Source of the DNA: Vespula vulgaris
Lineage: Eukaryota > Arthropoda > Insecta > Hymenoptera > Vespidae
NCBI RefSeq assembly: GCF_905475345.1
Contig: NC_066589.1
Coordinates: forward strand, 9,726,001-9,790,000
DNA: 64,000 bases
Direction of reading: 5' to 3'
The notes under the pieces are model-generated. The model was not told where the DNA came from and searched no databases. It worked only from the letters and a program-made list of their open reading frames with translations. The stretch's first letter is position 1; each line of letters starts with the position of its first letter. The position numbers were made by a program, and so were the translations under genes. Shown here piece by piece: positions 24,555 to 36,999 of this stretch.

Positions 24555-26400
24555 CTGTAACAACGAATGCATGAAGTACGTTAAAAATTTGTCGAATGAT
24601 TCGAGCGTCATATTTCTCGGAAAATATTTTTTGAAACGGGCCATTTCGACGCACAATTTTTCAAACTGATATCTATTTAATAAACGTCCTTTTCTACAAT
24701 ACAATCACGAAAGTACGATAGATATTGAGACGCGTAAATTTATCAACGTTTAATCATCCTATCGGTAAAATTGTCCGATATTTATATCTTCTCACCTTAG
24801 AAAGATAAAATTAAAACGTTAACGTTATTCGTTCTTACATTCGTATATTATTACAGAAGAGATTTCAATATATTCTTCTTCGATGGTTTTAAGATATACA
24901 TATGTAATTCATTGTTTTTAATATACGTTCGAGACAATGTATTCACAATTGAAAGGGGAAACAGACGGAGGAGACCGATCTGTTGAAGAGGAAGAGACGA
25001 CAAAATCGTTTTACATACGAATGAAAAAAAAAAAAAAAAAAAGTAGTCATTTAACTTAGTTGAAGGAGCAACGACTTTGCACATCATTACTCGAGCGTGC
25101 AAGAGTAAAGCGCCGCGTTTGATAGCGGACGAAAAGGCAACGTGTGGCGAGAGGGCTGAGTGGGTGAGGTAGGAGAGGGCCAAGGAGTGGGAGTTGGGTG
25201 GTAGGAGAAGAAGGGGTATCGTTGAGCGACCGAGTGAGAAAGAAATAGTAGGAGGGAGAGAGACGAGTTCGTTGCACTCACTCGCGTTCACTGCACTTTA
25301 TAGACGCGGATATAGGTTTCGCGGTACCAATTCTGAAAAGGCGTGCGATTCTCCCTCTGCATTGCTTGTCTCGAAGCTAATTCGATCCTTCCCAGTCTTA
25401 TAAACTTTTTTCCCTCCTTTTCATTCTTTCGAACGATCGTTTAACGAAATCTCTTTAAAACTTTACTTCGATCCGAATTCGAACGATTTCACGAACACAC
25501 TTGCTCGATTAATATTTCTATTTTATATCTTTTATATTTTTAGTTTTTATTATTTTCTTTTTTGTTTTTTCTAATTTTAATTATCCGCAATTTTAAGGCT
25601 TATTTATACGAACGTAATTTAAAGGTTATAATATGCAGAGATTTTTCTCTACTATGAATAATATAACGTTGTACAATCATACTTTGTAACGTGCATAATT
25701 TTTCGATCGATATTAATGGCGATATTTAAAGAGACACGCGCTGACCTAGTGTCGTCATCATCGTTATCGCTCTTTTTCAAAGGCAGGTAACAGGTGGTTA
25801 GCGTGTAACAGTCGAATCACTTTCACGCTCGTCGTTAATCCACATGCATGGAACACGATTGTAAAACTATTTTGGTTTAACCGATGCTATACGATTACAA
25901 GAATTTTATAATATTTATATAAATAGAGTACCAATTAAAGCAATTAATTAAGAGATTGTTACGCATATCCTACTTTCATAAAAAGTAATAACGAATGCTT
26001 TTTTTCTCAACGATGTAATAAATTTTTTATTCAAAAAATAATTAACTTCACTCCGATCGGACATTTATGGCTTTTTTTTATCGTAATTTCTAGACTCATT
26101 AATTTTACTTTTCCGTGTGCGTTAAAAGGAAGCCGCCAGCCAAGGGGAGCAGATCGAGATGTTAATATTTCTCTCGTGCGCGCAAGTTTAATTTCCGCAA
26201 AGAAAACGATCGAGAAATGTTATAAATTATTCGCACTTTCGCGATTAAATCGGAACGGCGCAACAGCAGCAACGGTGGCGGTATAACAGTGCTTCCGAGG
26301 CAACGATAGCGAAAGTGCTGGAGAAAGCGAAAGCAATGCGGACTGATGCCAAACTATTTCGATCTACGCGTGTAGACGTTAAAACTACTTTGTTATTTGA

Positions 26401-26428
26401 TTATTATTATTACCATTATTATTATTAC

Positions 26429-26466
<38 letters not shown>
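26401..26466. repeat. (TTA)n microsatellite
   Basis: About 66 bases of nearly pure TTA/ATT units with three interruptions in the first half. Confidence 0.9.
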
Positions 26467-27286
26467 TATTTTGTAACAAGAAATTCAATCGAACGATTTA
26501 TTTTTGACGAATATTACGCTTGTTTTTTCAGTGCAAAATTCACAAATAACGATTGACATTTCAATGTAAAGAAAAAGAGGAAAAAAACCATAAAAAATAT
26601 CTGGAGCAGTGGACGATAGTTTCATCAGTGGGCGTACCTCTACAAGTCGTTGCTTTTCCCACGCGTAAGATGGAAGGAGATGGTCGAGAGGATTAAGATC
26701 GATCGAGTGAGTAGCCGAGGCCACGCGAACGAAGACACGATACTGTAAAAGGATTACGTACACACCAGATACTTTTTCTATTTCCCTGCGAATTATTGAA
26801 TTCAAGAATAAGGACGACACTCTGCGATATAACTGTTCCTTCTTTCCGAATAGACATTCAAGGCGCGAAATTTAAAAACTTCACGGCGAAATACGATGTA
26901 GATAGTTCATACGATGTACGAAGAAGCTTTAAGAAGTCAATGCTTCCAGTTGTTCCAATTTCTTACCACCACCACTATTACCATCGTCATCGTCGTCATC
27001 ATCATCACTTTAAAATAGAAAAGACAAGAGTTGGAGGTAAACACAGTTAAACTATTTCTCACCGCACATGATCAAACACTAGAATCGAACTAAGACCGAT
27101 AATCCCGATGTGGATCAGAACGGTTGCGTACTTTCAAGGCTTCTACCACATCCTCGTCTCTTTCACTTTCGCAACCCTTTTTTTCTGTTCGATTCTTTTT
27201 GTCGGAAGAGACTCAAGTTTTTCTTCTTTCAAGAAGTAGTTCGCGGAACGTTGAAGAAAACGTTAAAGAATAGCCTGTGATTATCC

Positions 27287-27396
27287 AAGAGAGAGAAAAA
27301 GAGGGAGAGAGGGGGAAAGAGAGAGGAAAGAGAGAGAGAGAGAGAGGAAGAGCGGAAGAGAGAGGAAAGAGAGACAGAAAGAGAGAGAGAAAGAGC
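27287..27396. repeat. GA-rich polypurine tract
   Basis: About 110 bases almost without pyrimidines on the plus strand, mostly GA and GAAA/GGA units. Such tracts bind GAGA factor in flies and can form triplex DNA; neither is shown here. Confidence 0.85.
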
Positions 27397-28251
27397 ATCG
27401 AACGCGAACGCGAACGCGCGTAAGAGGGTGAAGAATCGAAGCGGCATCGGCAGAGCGCGGTGGCACGCGCGCTTACAGTGGCGGCGGCGTCACCACACTC
27501 CTCTTCTACTTGCACTTTTCACCGTTCGGCTCTCTCCTCTTCATCACCGGTCACGATCTTTTTTCTCCGTCAGTCAGCCACCCCCTCCCACTCCCGTTCT
27601 TCGTTCCTTTCTCGGTCGAACTCAAACGGAGGCTGTCGATTGTAGCCGATCGCGAACAGCCGGTTGCGAAGAGCGACGCGCGCTCTCCTCCGAGAATTAG
27701 CGGAGGTACACTGGTAGCGGGGCAGGTAGTGCACGAGAGAGGAAAGGTCATGAAAGGTCGCGGACACGCGAGCTTCCCTCCAGACAGCGCCACCGTCGTG
27801 AAAACGCGCCAAGGTGCGCCGACGCCTTATCTTATTCTTCCTCTTCTTTATTTTCGTTTTCAAAGATATACGTACCAAATAAGAAGGTAACACTAATTCG
27901 CACGCACCCCACGGATTGTTGTTGTTCTTTTACGTTTAAGATGTTGCCATCCGTGTCGCTCTAGAACGACTAGTATTTGGTATTTACCGGCATCGAGGAA
28001 GAACTGAACGCAACTCGAGCGACTTACAACAAGCGGGGTTGCCACGATTTGCGCGCGTATACGATTAAAGACGACGGAGACGACGACGGAGACGACGACG
28101 AAGACGACCAAGACGACGTTCATACGTTTTGCGAGGGAGGTATGGAGGAAGGGTAATGACGCACACAAGCGCACCCGCGTCTTCGTTATGTTCGCTATAG
28201 TTTGGGCTAGGTTAAGCGCTTGCCAGGGGACCTTGCAGCGGCGTCCTACTT

Positions 28252-28354
28252 CGCGAGCGAACGAACGAGCGAACGAACGAACGAACGAGCGAACGAACGA
28301 ACGAACGAACGAGCGAGCGAACGAACGAACGAACGAACGAACGTACGAGCGAGA
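28252..28354. repeat. (CGAA)n/(CGAG)n tetranucleotide array
   Basis: About 100 bases of the 4-base unit CGAA with regular CGAG variants. All frames stay open, which creates a false ERTNERTNERA protein on the plus strand. The unit gives a dense CpG every four bases. Confidence 0.9.
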
Positions 28355-29296
28355 GCGTGCGCTCGTCCTTCTCCTCCTCCATCAACTCCTTCCACTATCC
28401 ACCTTCCTCCTCCTCCTCCTCCACCTCCACCTCCTCCTCCTCTTCCTCTACTTCTCCTTCGTTGTCTCTCTCTCTTTCACCCTCCCGCCGATGCCGCCGC
28501 TGTCGTCGTCCTCTTCGAGTTCTGTCATCTCGACGTGGGGTCAAGGCGGCCGCCGGCCGGGAGGAGATATTATTACCGGGGTTGTCAAATTTCTTTACAA
28601 TCGATGACATGGTTCGTTTTACTTCAGGATTATTACTATCTCCAAGATCTTTCTTTTATTTCCAGATCCTTGTGAAAATCAAATGAAAAAAAGCTTCCGA
28701 TGATACGTATTATCAACCTACTAACATCAGGTTATTACATAGTACCTACGTGCCTCTCGAGTATTGTAAGATAAATTGTAGTGCCCGATGACGAGAGGAA
28801 AAATAAGTTGTCAGGGACGAGGCACGCGCGTTCGCCATTAACTCACCGAGCTGCGTTTACTCGCGCGAAAACGATCTTGGCACTCAACGATGATGGAGAC
28901 TGTTACAATCGTAAATATCAAGATATCAGAAAATGTTTAGTGAAAGTGTCTGACCCCGATATATTCGACCGACTTGGGGTGCATTTCTCGCGGTCGTTAC
29001 ATAATACATGGAAACCCTCCCGAAGGATTGCGATGTATGATAAATGTAGAGAAAAGTCTTCACTTCTAATGTATCTTCACAATATCTCATAGGTTGCTTA
29101 TTATATAAATGTTACAAAAATAAAAAAATGTTAAAAAGAAATTGAGAAAAGAAATAAGATAAAAAAAAAATAATAAAAAATCAAAAACGAAAAAATTAAT
29201 AGATTAATATCATCGAAGAAATAATTGTTTTGCATCGAAGTTATCTTTCGTTGAAAATTTTCACGTCGTCGATGAAATAGCAAGGGAACGGTCGGA

Positions 29297-29310
29297 CCAA
29301 AATGGCGGCC
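29297..29310 (+). promoter_or_regulatory. YY1/Pho-like site CCAAAATGGCGGCC
   Basis: Matches the extended YY1 consensus around ATGGCGGC. A nearly identical site in the other orientation lies at 37897-37910. In other animals this motif is common just downstream of transcription starts; the role here is unknown. Confidence 0.35.
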
Positions 29311-32300
29311 GCTCGATCGAAGTCACTAAGAGTCAGCGTAATGTCATTAGCTGACTGCGACAAGCAAAAAGGAAAAAATCTTCGCGGTGTTAAAGTCGCG
29401 CTATTATTATTGACATCGAATGGTTACGAGAGAGTTCTGCCACTACCGTTTCTCGTTCTCCTCTCTCGACCTAATTCGCGGACGCTCGTAGGAGCGGACG
29501 CGCCCGTTCGTGGCGTCCCTGAGCGTCAAGGACGGAGACTCGAGTCGAGAGAGCCGATGAACCGTACGAATGTGCGCGAGTTATGCTACTACCTTTCCAA
29601 GTTAATCTAAACTATACACAACATGCATATGTATATGGTAGAGGAGATTAGATCCCGAGTAAAATGAGACCGCCATATTTATTTTTTTTTATGACTCAGC
29701 TTTTCAGAGATTTTCATGCAAAATGCGTGTCGCTAATCGTACCTTTAGTTCAAAACGAAAGAGAAAAGACTCGTCGTTAGACGCAATTTTTAGTTCTATT
29801 AATCAACATACAGATGTATTACGTATGACCTTGGTTTTCTCGTAGAGATAGGTATTCAAACGCTGTGTGTTGCCAGTACCAAGGAAAGAAAAACTTTGCT
29901 GATACCATGCAAGAACTGTGTGTGTTGGCCTTGGCGACACACCAACGGGGGTATTATTTCGACGATACGAAAATAATTCCTTCGCTTTACACGAACACTT
30001 TTTGTCGATGCGGCAAAATATTTATCTTGGTCTATCTCGCGACCTCGAATTCTCTTTTCTCATGGCGGTCGTTTATGACTACTACGTAGTCAGCGATAAC
30101 CGATGCGTTCCGCAATCGTATCGTTACCATATGGCCGTTCGTTCGAAAATCTTCTAAATTATTAATGTCTGAACAATATCTTAACGTTGAAACTTAACCT
30201 TTGTATTATCGACGGTCGATAACATGGAATTAGGTTTGGAAATATTCTTCCTGGAAAAGATAGAGACCAACGAAAACTATCAACGGAATGGAACGTATGA
30301 AAACAGATAAAATAAGTTGACCTTGTGATTTAGAGTCTAACGCAAAAAGAGAAGGAATTTGTATTTGTCTGAAAACTTACCATTCTTACGCATCGTCTCC
30401 GATCATAGAGGTCAGAATTCGAGTACATTCTCAAAGATCGTTACATCTCGTTTCGAGTTTAAATTAGGTTAAGCTAGACCTAGAGAAGTCCAAAGTCCTC
30501 GGAACAATCAAACAATAGTCGATAACGCTACGAAATCCTATTTTTGTTTCGATAAAGTCAATCGACCTCGGCAAGCATCGTATCGAACGCGAACGCGAAG
30601 AAGAAGAAGAAGAAAGAAGATGGTCGTAAAGAACATATTAGGCATTTGGGGAAAAAAGAAGAAAGAAAAAAATATTTAAATAAACAAAATTCGCGTAAGA
30701 GCCTATCGTCTTACATAACAATCCGCTTTCTCTCCTAAGATCGAACGATCTTCGCAAGAACGATGAACGCAGCATCGAATCCCGATACGGCATTCTGCTT
30801 TTAGGTGTTTCGATCGCGTTGAAGGTAAAAAGGAGGTTATCCGAACGTTGGAAAATATACACCGTAGTTTTCCGTGACGTTTCTGATCGCCAAGGCCGTC
30901 TTGGAACGCTGGTGAACCGCTCGGAAGGTCAGACCAGATTACTTCGTAGTTTGAAGTACGAACGCGACACGTTGCACGAGGATGCACGAAGAGTACCGAT
31001 CGGTTATATTCCTTCTCTCTCTCTCTCTCTCTGTGTGTGTGTTTCTCTCTTTCTGTCTCTTCTTTTTTTTTCTTTGTTCTACGCACACGATATTCCAATC
31101 GGTTATGATAAATGTTTTCTGTTCCATTTTCAGAATTCTCTAATGAATACGAAGGAAATATTTTAGACGTCAGGTAAACGCGCCAATTGGGATTATAACA
31201 TTCAGATAATAGAAAATATTCATATTTTCCAATAGAGATGACGTGAGCTTCTCGAAGGATTCAAAGTGATCGTAAATATTTCATTAACCGTTAAATAAGA
31301 AGGAAACATTTTTAGTCCGAATGTAACGAGAGCGTGAAAGAAATAAAACGAAGATGGTAAAAAAAAAGAGAGGGGGGAGAGAGAGAGAAAAAAGAATCGT
31401 AGAAAAGGAAGTCAGAAAGGACGTTACTAAACCATGATTTTTCCTAAGAGAAAACTACGATCTCTAACTCTACGTTCTTAAGATAGAGACTGGAAACTCA
31501 AGGACGTTTGGTAGGTCGAAAAGATACCCGAGAGAAATTGGTTTGGGGTCCTGCGAGAGAGCAGCCTTATCGAGGCGATGCAACGTCGCGCGTTCTACAT
31601 GAAACGACGGTTTTATAACGAGGTGGAATGACGAAAGGAGGACGGTCGATTCTCGGCCCGAGGTCGTACGTAGGTCAAATCGCCGTCACGGAGTCGACCC
31701 TGGTTGCTGCTTGTGAGAGCCAAAGATGGTCGCCTCGTTCATTTACGACTCTACGAATCGTTTTCTTCAACTTGTCAATTATATTTGAGATCAAGTGTGT
31801 ATATTCGATCGATTATTATATTCTCGATTTTAACGAATAAATATATCGTCTAGCCTGATAAAATGCTGATATTTGACAAGATTAATAAGATTTTAAAAAT
31901 AGGAGATCTTGGCTAGGCATACTCCGTGAAAATTTCATATCGGAACCAAAGATTCTACGAATAAGAGGGCAGAGGAGGGAGGCATAGTGTATATTTATAA
32001 AAGCATCGATCCACTGCAACTTTCTGTCCAAGAGATGAGAGAAACGCAACGGTGCGTTTATGCACCATTAGAAATATACAATTTTCTTCCCCTTTCTTCG
32101 ATAATTTATTTAATCGTCATTTTCTCGGAAATTTAACTTTTCTTTCGCGCGATTATTATTCGAAATTATTTCGCTCTTTTCAAAACGGCATCTACACAAT
32201 ACATATGTACTCACGATCGTACTAGATCGTAACCTTAAAAAAAAAAAAAAAGAAAGAAAGAAAGAAGATCGTAGCTTCCGCGTGAGAGGAAGCGTACTAT

Positions 32301-34189
32301 ATAGAGAGTACGGTTATTTTTGGACGTGAACCAAGCGATAACGATTCTCGATATCGATAAAGAACGATCGTCTTTTGGAACGTAGCAATACTTTCGAGAA
32401 TAAAGACGGACTTTCCTCTGTGATCAATTCCAAGACAAATTTTCATATCGAAAAAGGTTTACGATTTCACTATTCTTATCTACACAATATTGTATACGCT
32501 ATTAAAACGAAATAAGTAAGTTTGAAAAGAAATATGAAGAGAATACCTTAAAGGTAACATTGTGTCTATTAATCACATATAAAGGCAAAACAGATAAGAA
32601 CGTGAAATTCTAACGGTCGAAGAAGAAATTGGAGAAGTTCCTTTGTTTGGGAAATCCTTTCTTCGGACAAACAAAAAGAAATATTTCGAGTGACCTCGAA
32701 ATAACAGACTGATTTTTCTCTCAATGGTATATGCGTGTAATTTTATATTTAACGATTTTAATCCCAATCTGCATAAAACGACGTAGTAAGAACACCCGTT
32801 TCAAACCTTTTACCAAGGATCCTGTGAAACGGAAACGAATCTTACGTAATATCTTACCCGTTGATTGTCTGTTATTTGACGTCAAACTCGTTTTCGCGTA
32901 ATTATGGCACGTAGAAACGAGAAAATAACGAAACGAGTATAAAACCTTCTTATATCTTCTTCTTCTTCTTTTCTTTCCCCTTCTTCTCCTTCGATACCTA
33001 CTACTACGTTTACTAGAAAAAGGATCAACAATGTTCGCTTATCTCGTAGTCTCCTTTTATCTTTTTTCTTTCTAAACATGTAGTAATATAGGAAGCACCT
33101 TTTTCAAGAATACATAGTATATGATACGGAATGGATTGTTGTGTGTTTACCGACGAAAATGTTATTATCGAAACGAAGATTGTTAAGTTTACGGTATTTA
33201 CATATGTACGTATGTATATACATGTGTATACACACGCATACTGTACGTGTATATTTTATTAGTTACTTACAAGCGTTTCTATTTTCTATACACGATTTCT
33301 ATAACTGTATCCAAGTGTTACTATTCTTAGGGAGAAAAGAGATTAAGGGACATTCTCCGGTAAATACACAAGGGAAACGAGAAAGAAAACATTTTTTACT
33401 TGCGACTAATTTTACGTGCGACAAATGTGTGTGTATGATACGATGATGTATAACCTCGAAAAATGACAAATGAAATTGGTCGAAATAATCGTTCAACTGT
33501 TTTCATGAACAATTTCGTTGAGAACGCTTCGATTGTTTTTAATGAAAGCGAAAATACAAAAACGGTCGAGCGTGAAAACTTTAAAATTGAATTCTCTCGC
33601 GTATTTGTACAAGAGTATACGCGCACGTGATTATTCACACACGCGTATATGAAATATATATATGGAAAGTGCATAATACAGGGACTTTATATAATACTCG
33701 TATATATCGTAAAAAGAACTCGATTATTTCAGGATATGCTACAAGGGTTATCGAAGCGTTGGTTTTTTCCACCCTCGTCACGCGTATCGTTTAGATCCTT
33801 TCGATAGCGTGTAAAAAAAAGAATATTACTCGCGTACGATTTACGCGAATGTCTTTTGTCGTCGTAGGAATATAATCGTTTATAATTTGGACCAATCAGA
33901 GCTCGGGTCTTACACGGGACGTTGAAACGTAGCTACGTTACATACATACATAGTCTTAGTCTACAAATTCGATCGAGATCGACTTAGAATCGATCGGGTG
34001 AAAAAAAGAAGAGAATAGTAAAAAAGAAAAAGAACAAGGAAGAAAAAAAGAAAAGGTTGGTCGTGGCCGGTCGGATCCATTGGATCGTTGGGGTTCGTCC
34101 TCGAGGTCTAGTTGTTGCCTCGAAAAGAGGAAATAAAAAGAAAGAGAAATCGCTTAGGTGGTTGTGTCATCGGTAAAGCGGTGACTCAC

Positions 34190-34824
34190 CGTGGTGCGGG
34201 TTTCAGACCGAGCGCTAAGAGCACATCGATGCCCGCCATCTTCTGTTCTTGGCTCGCTCGATGATTGGTGCCGTTCTTATTGGTAGCACGGTGGTGCTGC
34301 TGGTGGTGGTGGTGGTGGTGCTGCTGGTGATGCTGTCTCTTATCTGTTGGGTCGTGGTGCTGCTGCTTCTGATGTTGTTGCTTATTACCATCGGTCGCGT
34401 CAGCGTCCCCGTTATCGCCAACGCCGCTAGCCGCTACCTTCTGTTGTCCCGTTAACATTTTCGCGTGCGCGACCTTGAGGAGAGAGCGCTTCGCGTCCTC
34501 GACCAGCATCTTGGTGACCGGCTGCACGTTCACCGGCACGCCGATCGTCGGTACGGCGCCACGGCGCAGCCTACTGCGCACCGGAAGACCAAGCACAAGG
34601 TGCTCCATGTCCTTCTCGTAGGACTCGTTTGTAAAGTGGAGGGAGCATATGCGAGCTGTCTGTATGTTGAACGGTATCTCGCCGTTCACGAGCGGCACGC
34701 GACCGCACGCGCGCACCCATCGCGAACGCACTTCCGGTATCTGAGGGAATCGATGGTAACGGATTCGACGACCACGGGTCCGCCGATGACTGTTGCGGCA
34801 CGTAGCTACGGCGCACTGCGGCAT
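34190..34824 (-). CDS. THAP zinc-finger protein, first coding exon
   Basis: The ATG at 34824 opens a THAP DNA-binding domain (C2CH zinc finger, site-specific DNA binding, often domesticated from P-element transposase). Visible are C4 and C9 (CAVATC), the FP pair at 26-27, W36, C60 and H63 (CSLH) and the closing AVPT near 90-93, all in the usual spacing of about 90 residues. After it come a helical, Lys-rich part (MLVEDAKRSLLKVAHAKML), then a long Gln/His-rich low-complexity region and MAGIDVLLALGLKPAP. The exon ends in a strong donor CCACG/GTGAGT at 34190/34189 in phase 2, so the protein continues elsewhere. No further THAP-gene exon was recognised before the MYND gene, whose first exon (acceptor at 24554) has the matching phase. 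The upstream DNA is CpG-rich, as for a promoter. Confidence 0.88.
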
Positions 34825-36870
34825 CCTAACCTCTTAATCTTCAGACGTAGTACGTAGAAGAGATATGTATCACAGAGGCACTCGACGAGAAACCGGAAGC
34901 GAAAGAGATATATATCTCGAATATGATCGATAAAGCTCTTTTAAGAACGAATTAGACGACGACGACGACGACGACGACGATCTGGAAAATCCGATTTTGT
35001 TTTCCCTTTCGTCAATCGCGATCCATTATCTCGTCTCTTCGCATGCTGGCGAACAAACGACGAGTTCTCGCTGATATTCTTCTCTTCGCTCTCTTCTTCG
35101 CCGATCTTTCTTCTCGATTTTTCACACACTTTAGTTATCGCGACACACTCTTCGTCCGTCCGTTTTCTACGATCGACGCTTGCTTGCTTTTCTCGGTTCG
35201 GTCGCGTCGGCGGTGACGCGCGTCCAAAACACGAACACGTGGGTGGGTGGGCGTAACGAGACGCTGCCGACGAGAAAGTAAGAGCGCGTTGCCGCTCCCC
35301 TGGAGCGTCCTGCCTCTCGCGAGATTCTCCCTCGGTCTATACGCGCGTATCTACGTAGTATACGTGTGCGTATATGTCAAGGGAGAACCGTGATCTTCGA
35401 AGCACGTGTTTCGAACCGGATGAAAAAAAAAAATAAATAAATAAATAAATAAAAAAGAAAAAAGAAAAAATAAACGGCGGAACCAATTTTTACACGTACA
35501 CAAAACAGTACTAACTCGTCGACCTTAACGTTGTTTCGGATGCATCTAAAACTATGATAAATGAAAAATAGTAGACGACGATTTCAATGACATAGAGGAC
35601 GAAGAAAATCAAATGTTTTTAGTTGACCACGACAGGTCGGAAGGGTCTCTCGGTACCGCCCTGTGTGCGACGCCCTGCGAACTGCGGCTAGAGACTAACG
35701 GAGAAGGAGAACGTCGGAGGAAGGGTAGGGAGGAGATGGATCGAGGGAGATACGGAGTGTGAAAGATAGAGAGGGAGAGAAAGAGAGAGAGAGAGAGAGA
35801 ACGCGCGCGCGCCTCAACGAAGAGGATGACGCTGCTGGAGAGGAGAAAGACGGAGACAAGGGAGAGGGGTCAGAGTATCCGAAAACGAGAGTGTCGGCTC
35901 TCCCTTCTCCTCTTTTCCTTCTACCATCCCTTCTTCCCCTTCTTTCTATAGCTGCGTTGTCCAAAATTCAAAAACGTTGGAAGATTACGAACGAGCAAAA
36001 GTCGAATCGAACGAATTGAAAGAAAAAAAAAAAAAAAGCAAAAAAGAAAAAAAAAGAAAACGAGACGAAGCAAAAGCAACGCAACGAGCTTGATCGTCCG
36101 TTACTACGACGACGACGATACGTCGACGATACGACGACGACGACGATGATTGCGTATGTGTACGAACACACGCATACGACGCGTCTCTCACGCGACACGT
36201 GCGACCACAGAGCAGAGTCCACGCCGTCGACGGAAGGTGTCGCTTCGTGTACTCTTCCTCTTCGCCGTCGTCCTCGTCGACGTCGTTGACGTCGTCGTCG
36301 TCGGTTGGTGTTTTGACGAATTTGACGTTGAACGTAGGAGGAAATTGTCGGCGTGGATCGTCGAGATGGCGGAATGACACGAGAATAAACGACGAAGGGG
36401 AGGATGTGGATGTAGGAGGAAAATTACGAGGAAAGAAAGAGAGATAAATAATTTCAAATACCGAACAACGAAGAAGAAGAAGAAGAAGAAGAAGAAGAGG
36501 AAGATCAAGAATAGTCGAAAAAGACACAAATTGGCGAAAGAGTCGAGCGTCTTAATATCGTTTTGATTAACGCGCGCGAACTGGCGCACCGTACGCACGG
36601 TGCTACTCCTCCGGACTTACTACTGGCCGGCCGATCGGGTCCGGCGGTGGAACGAGAGAGCCAGCCGGTGGCAGCTGCGTGTGCCTCCTCGTGTCTGCGT
36701 TGAAACCAGCGAACCAATGATCGTGCTCCGACGCCCGTCGCGGCAGGGATGACGGGGACGCGCCGGAGGGGCCGCGGGGGTTGCCACGACGAAGAAGAGA
36801 GACAGGGAAAAAGAGGGAGGTCACCGCTACCGCTACCGCTACGCGCGTTACTACGCTCCTTCGGGGGTTC

Positions 36871-36913
36871 GCCAGCCAGCCAGCTAGCCAGCCAGCTAGC
36901 CAGCCAGTCAGCC
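36871..36913. repeat. (GCCA)n tetranucleotide repeat
   Basis: About ten GCCA units with two GCTA and one GTCA variant; it lies just before a (TCG)n run. Confidence 0.85.
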
Positions 36914-36937
36914 AAGTTAAGCCAGCCCTCTTATGCG

Positions 36938-36949
36938 GCGTCGTCATCA

Positions 36950-36998
<49 letters not shown>

Positions 36999-36999
36999 A
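36938..36999. repeat. (TCG)n trinucleotide repeat
   Basis: About 60 bases of TCG with two TCA units near the start; gives polySer, polyVal or polyArg-like false frames. CpG every third base. Confidence 0.9.

Larger units (their letters stand above)
24555..34189. other. 9.6-kb stretch without clear coding sequence, probable intron
   Basis: Lies between the MYND exons and the THAP exon. No frame here looks like a conserved protein. The open frames present come from repeats (for example the CGAA tract at 28.3 kb, the GA tract at 27.3 kb) or are short and overlap on both strands. It holds CpG-rich parts near 27.4-28.6 kb and 29.3-29.6 kb that may be alternative first exons or promoters, and AT-rich parts elsewhere. 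If the THAP and MYND parts are one gene, this is its first intron. Confidence 0.45.

Noticed and set aside
24465..24704. Minus-strand frame upstream of the MYND-gene exon (starts MYCRKGRLLNRYQFEK)
   Set aside because: It runs across the acceptor at 24555 into the exon in the wrong frame and is best read as intron.
28188..28675. Open frames rich in NERT repeats on the plus strand
   Set aside because: They are translations of the CGAA array and the following CTC-rich block; open in several frames, no domain.
29302..29610. Plus-strand 102-codon frame starting at an ATG within a YY1-like site
   Set aside because: No recognisable domain; CpG-rich DNA often stays open by chance. It could be a first exon, but the sequence alone does not support it.
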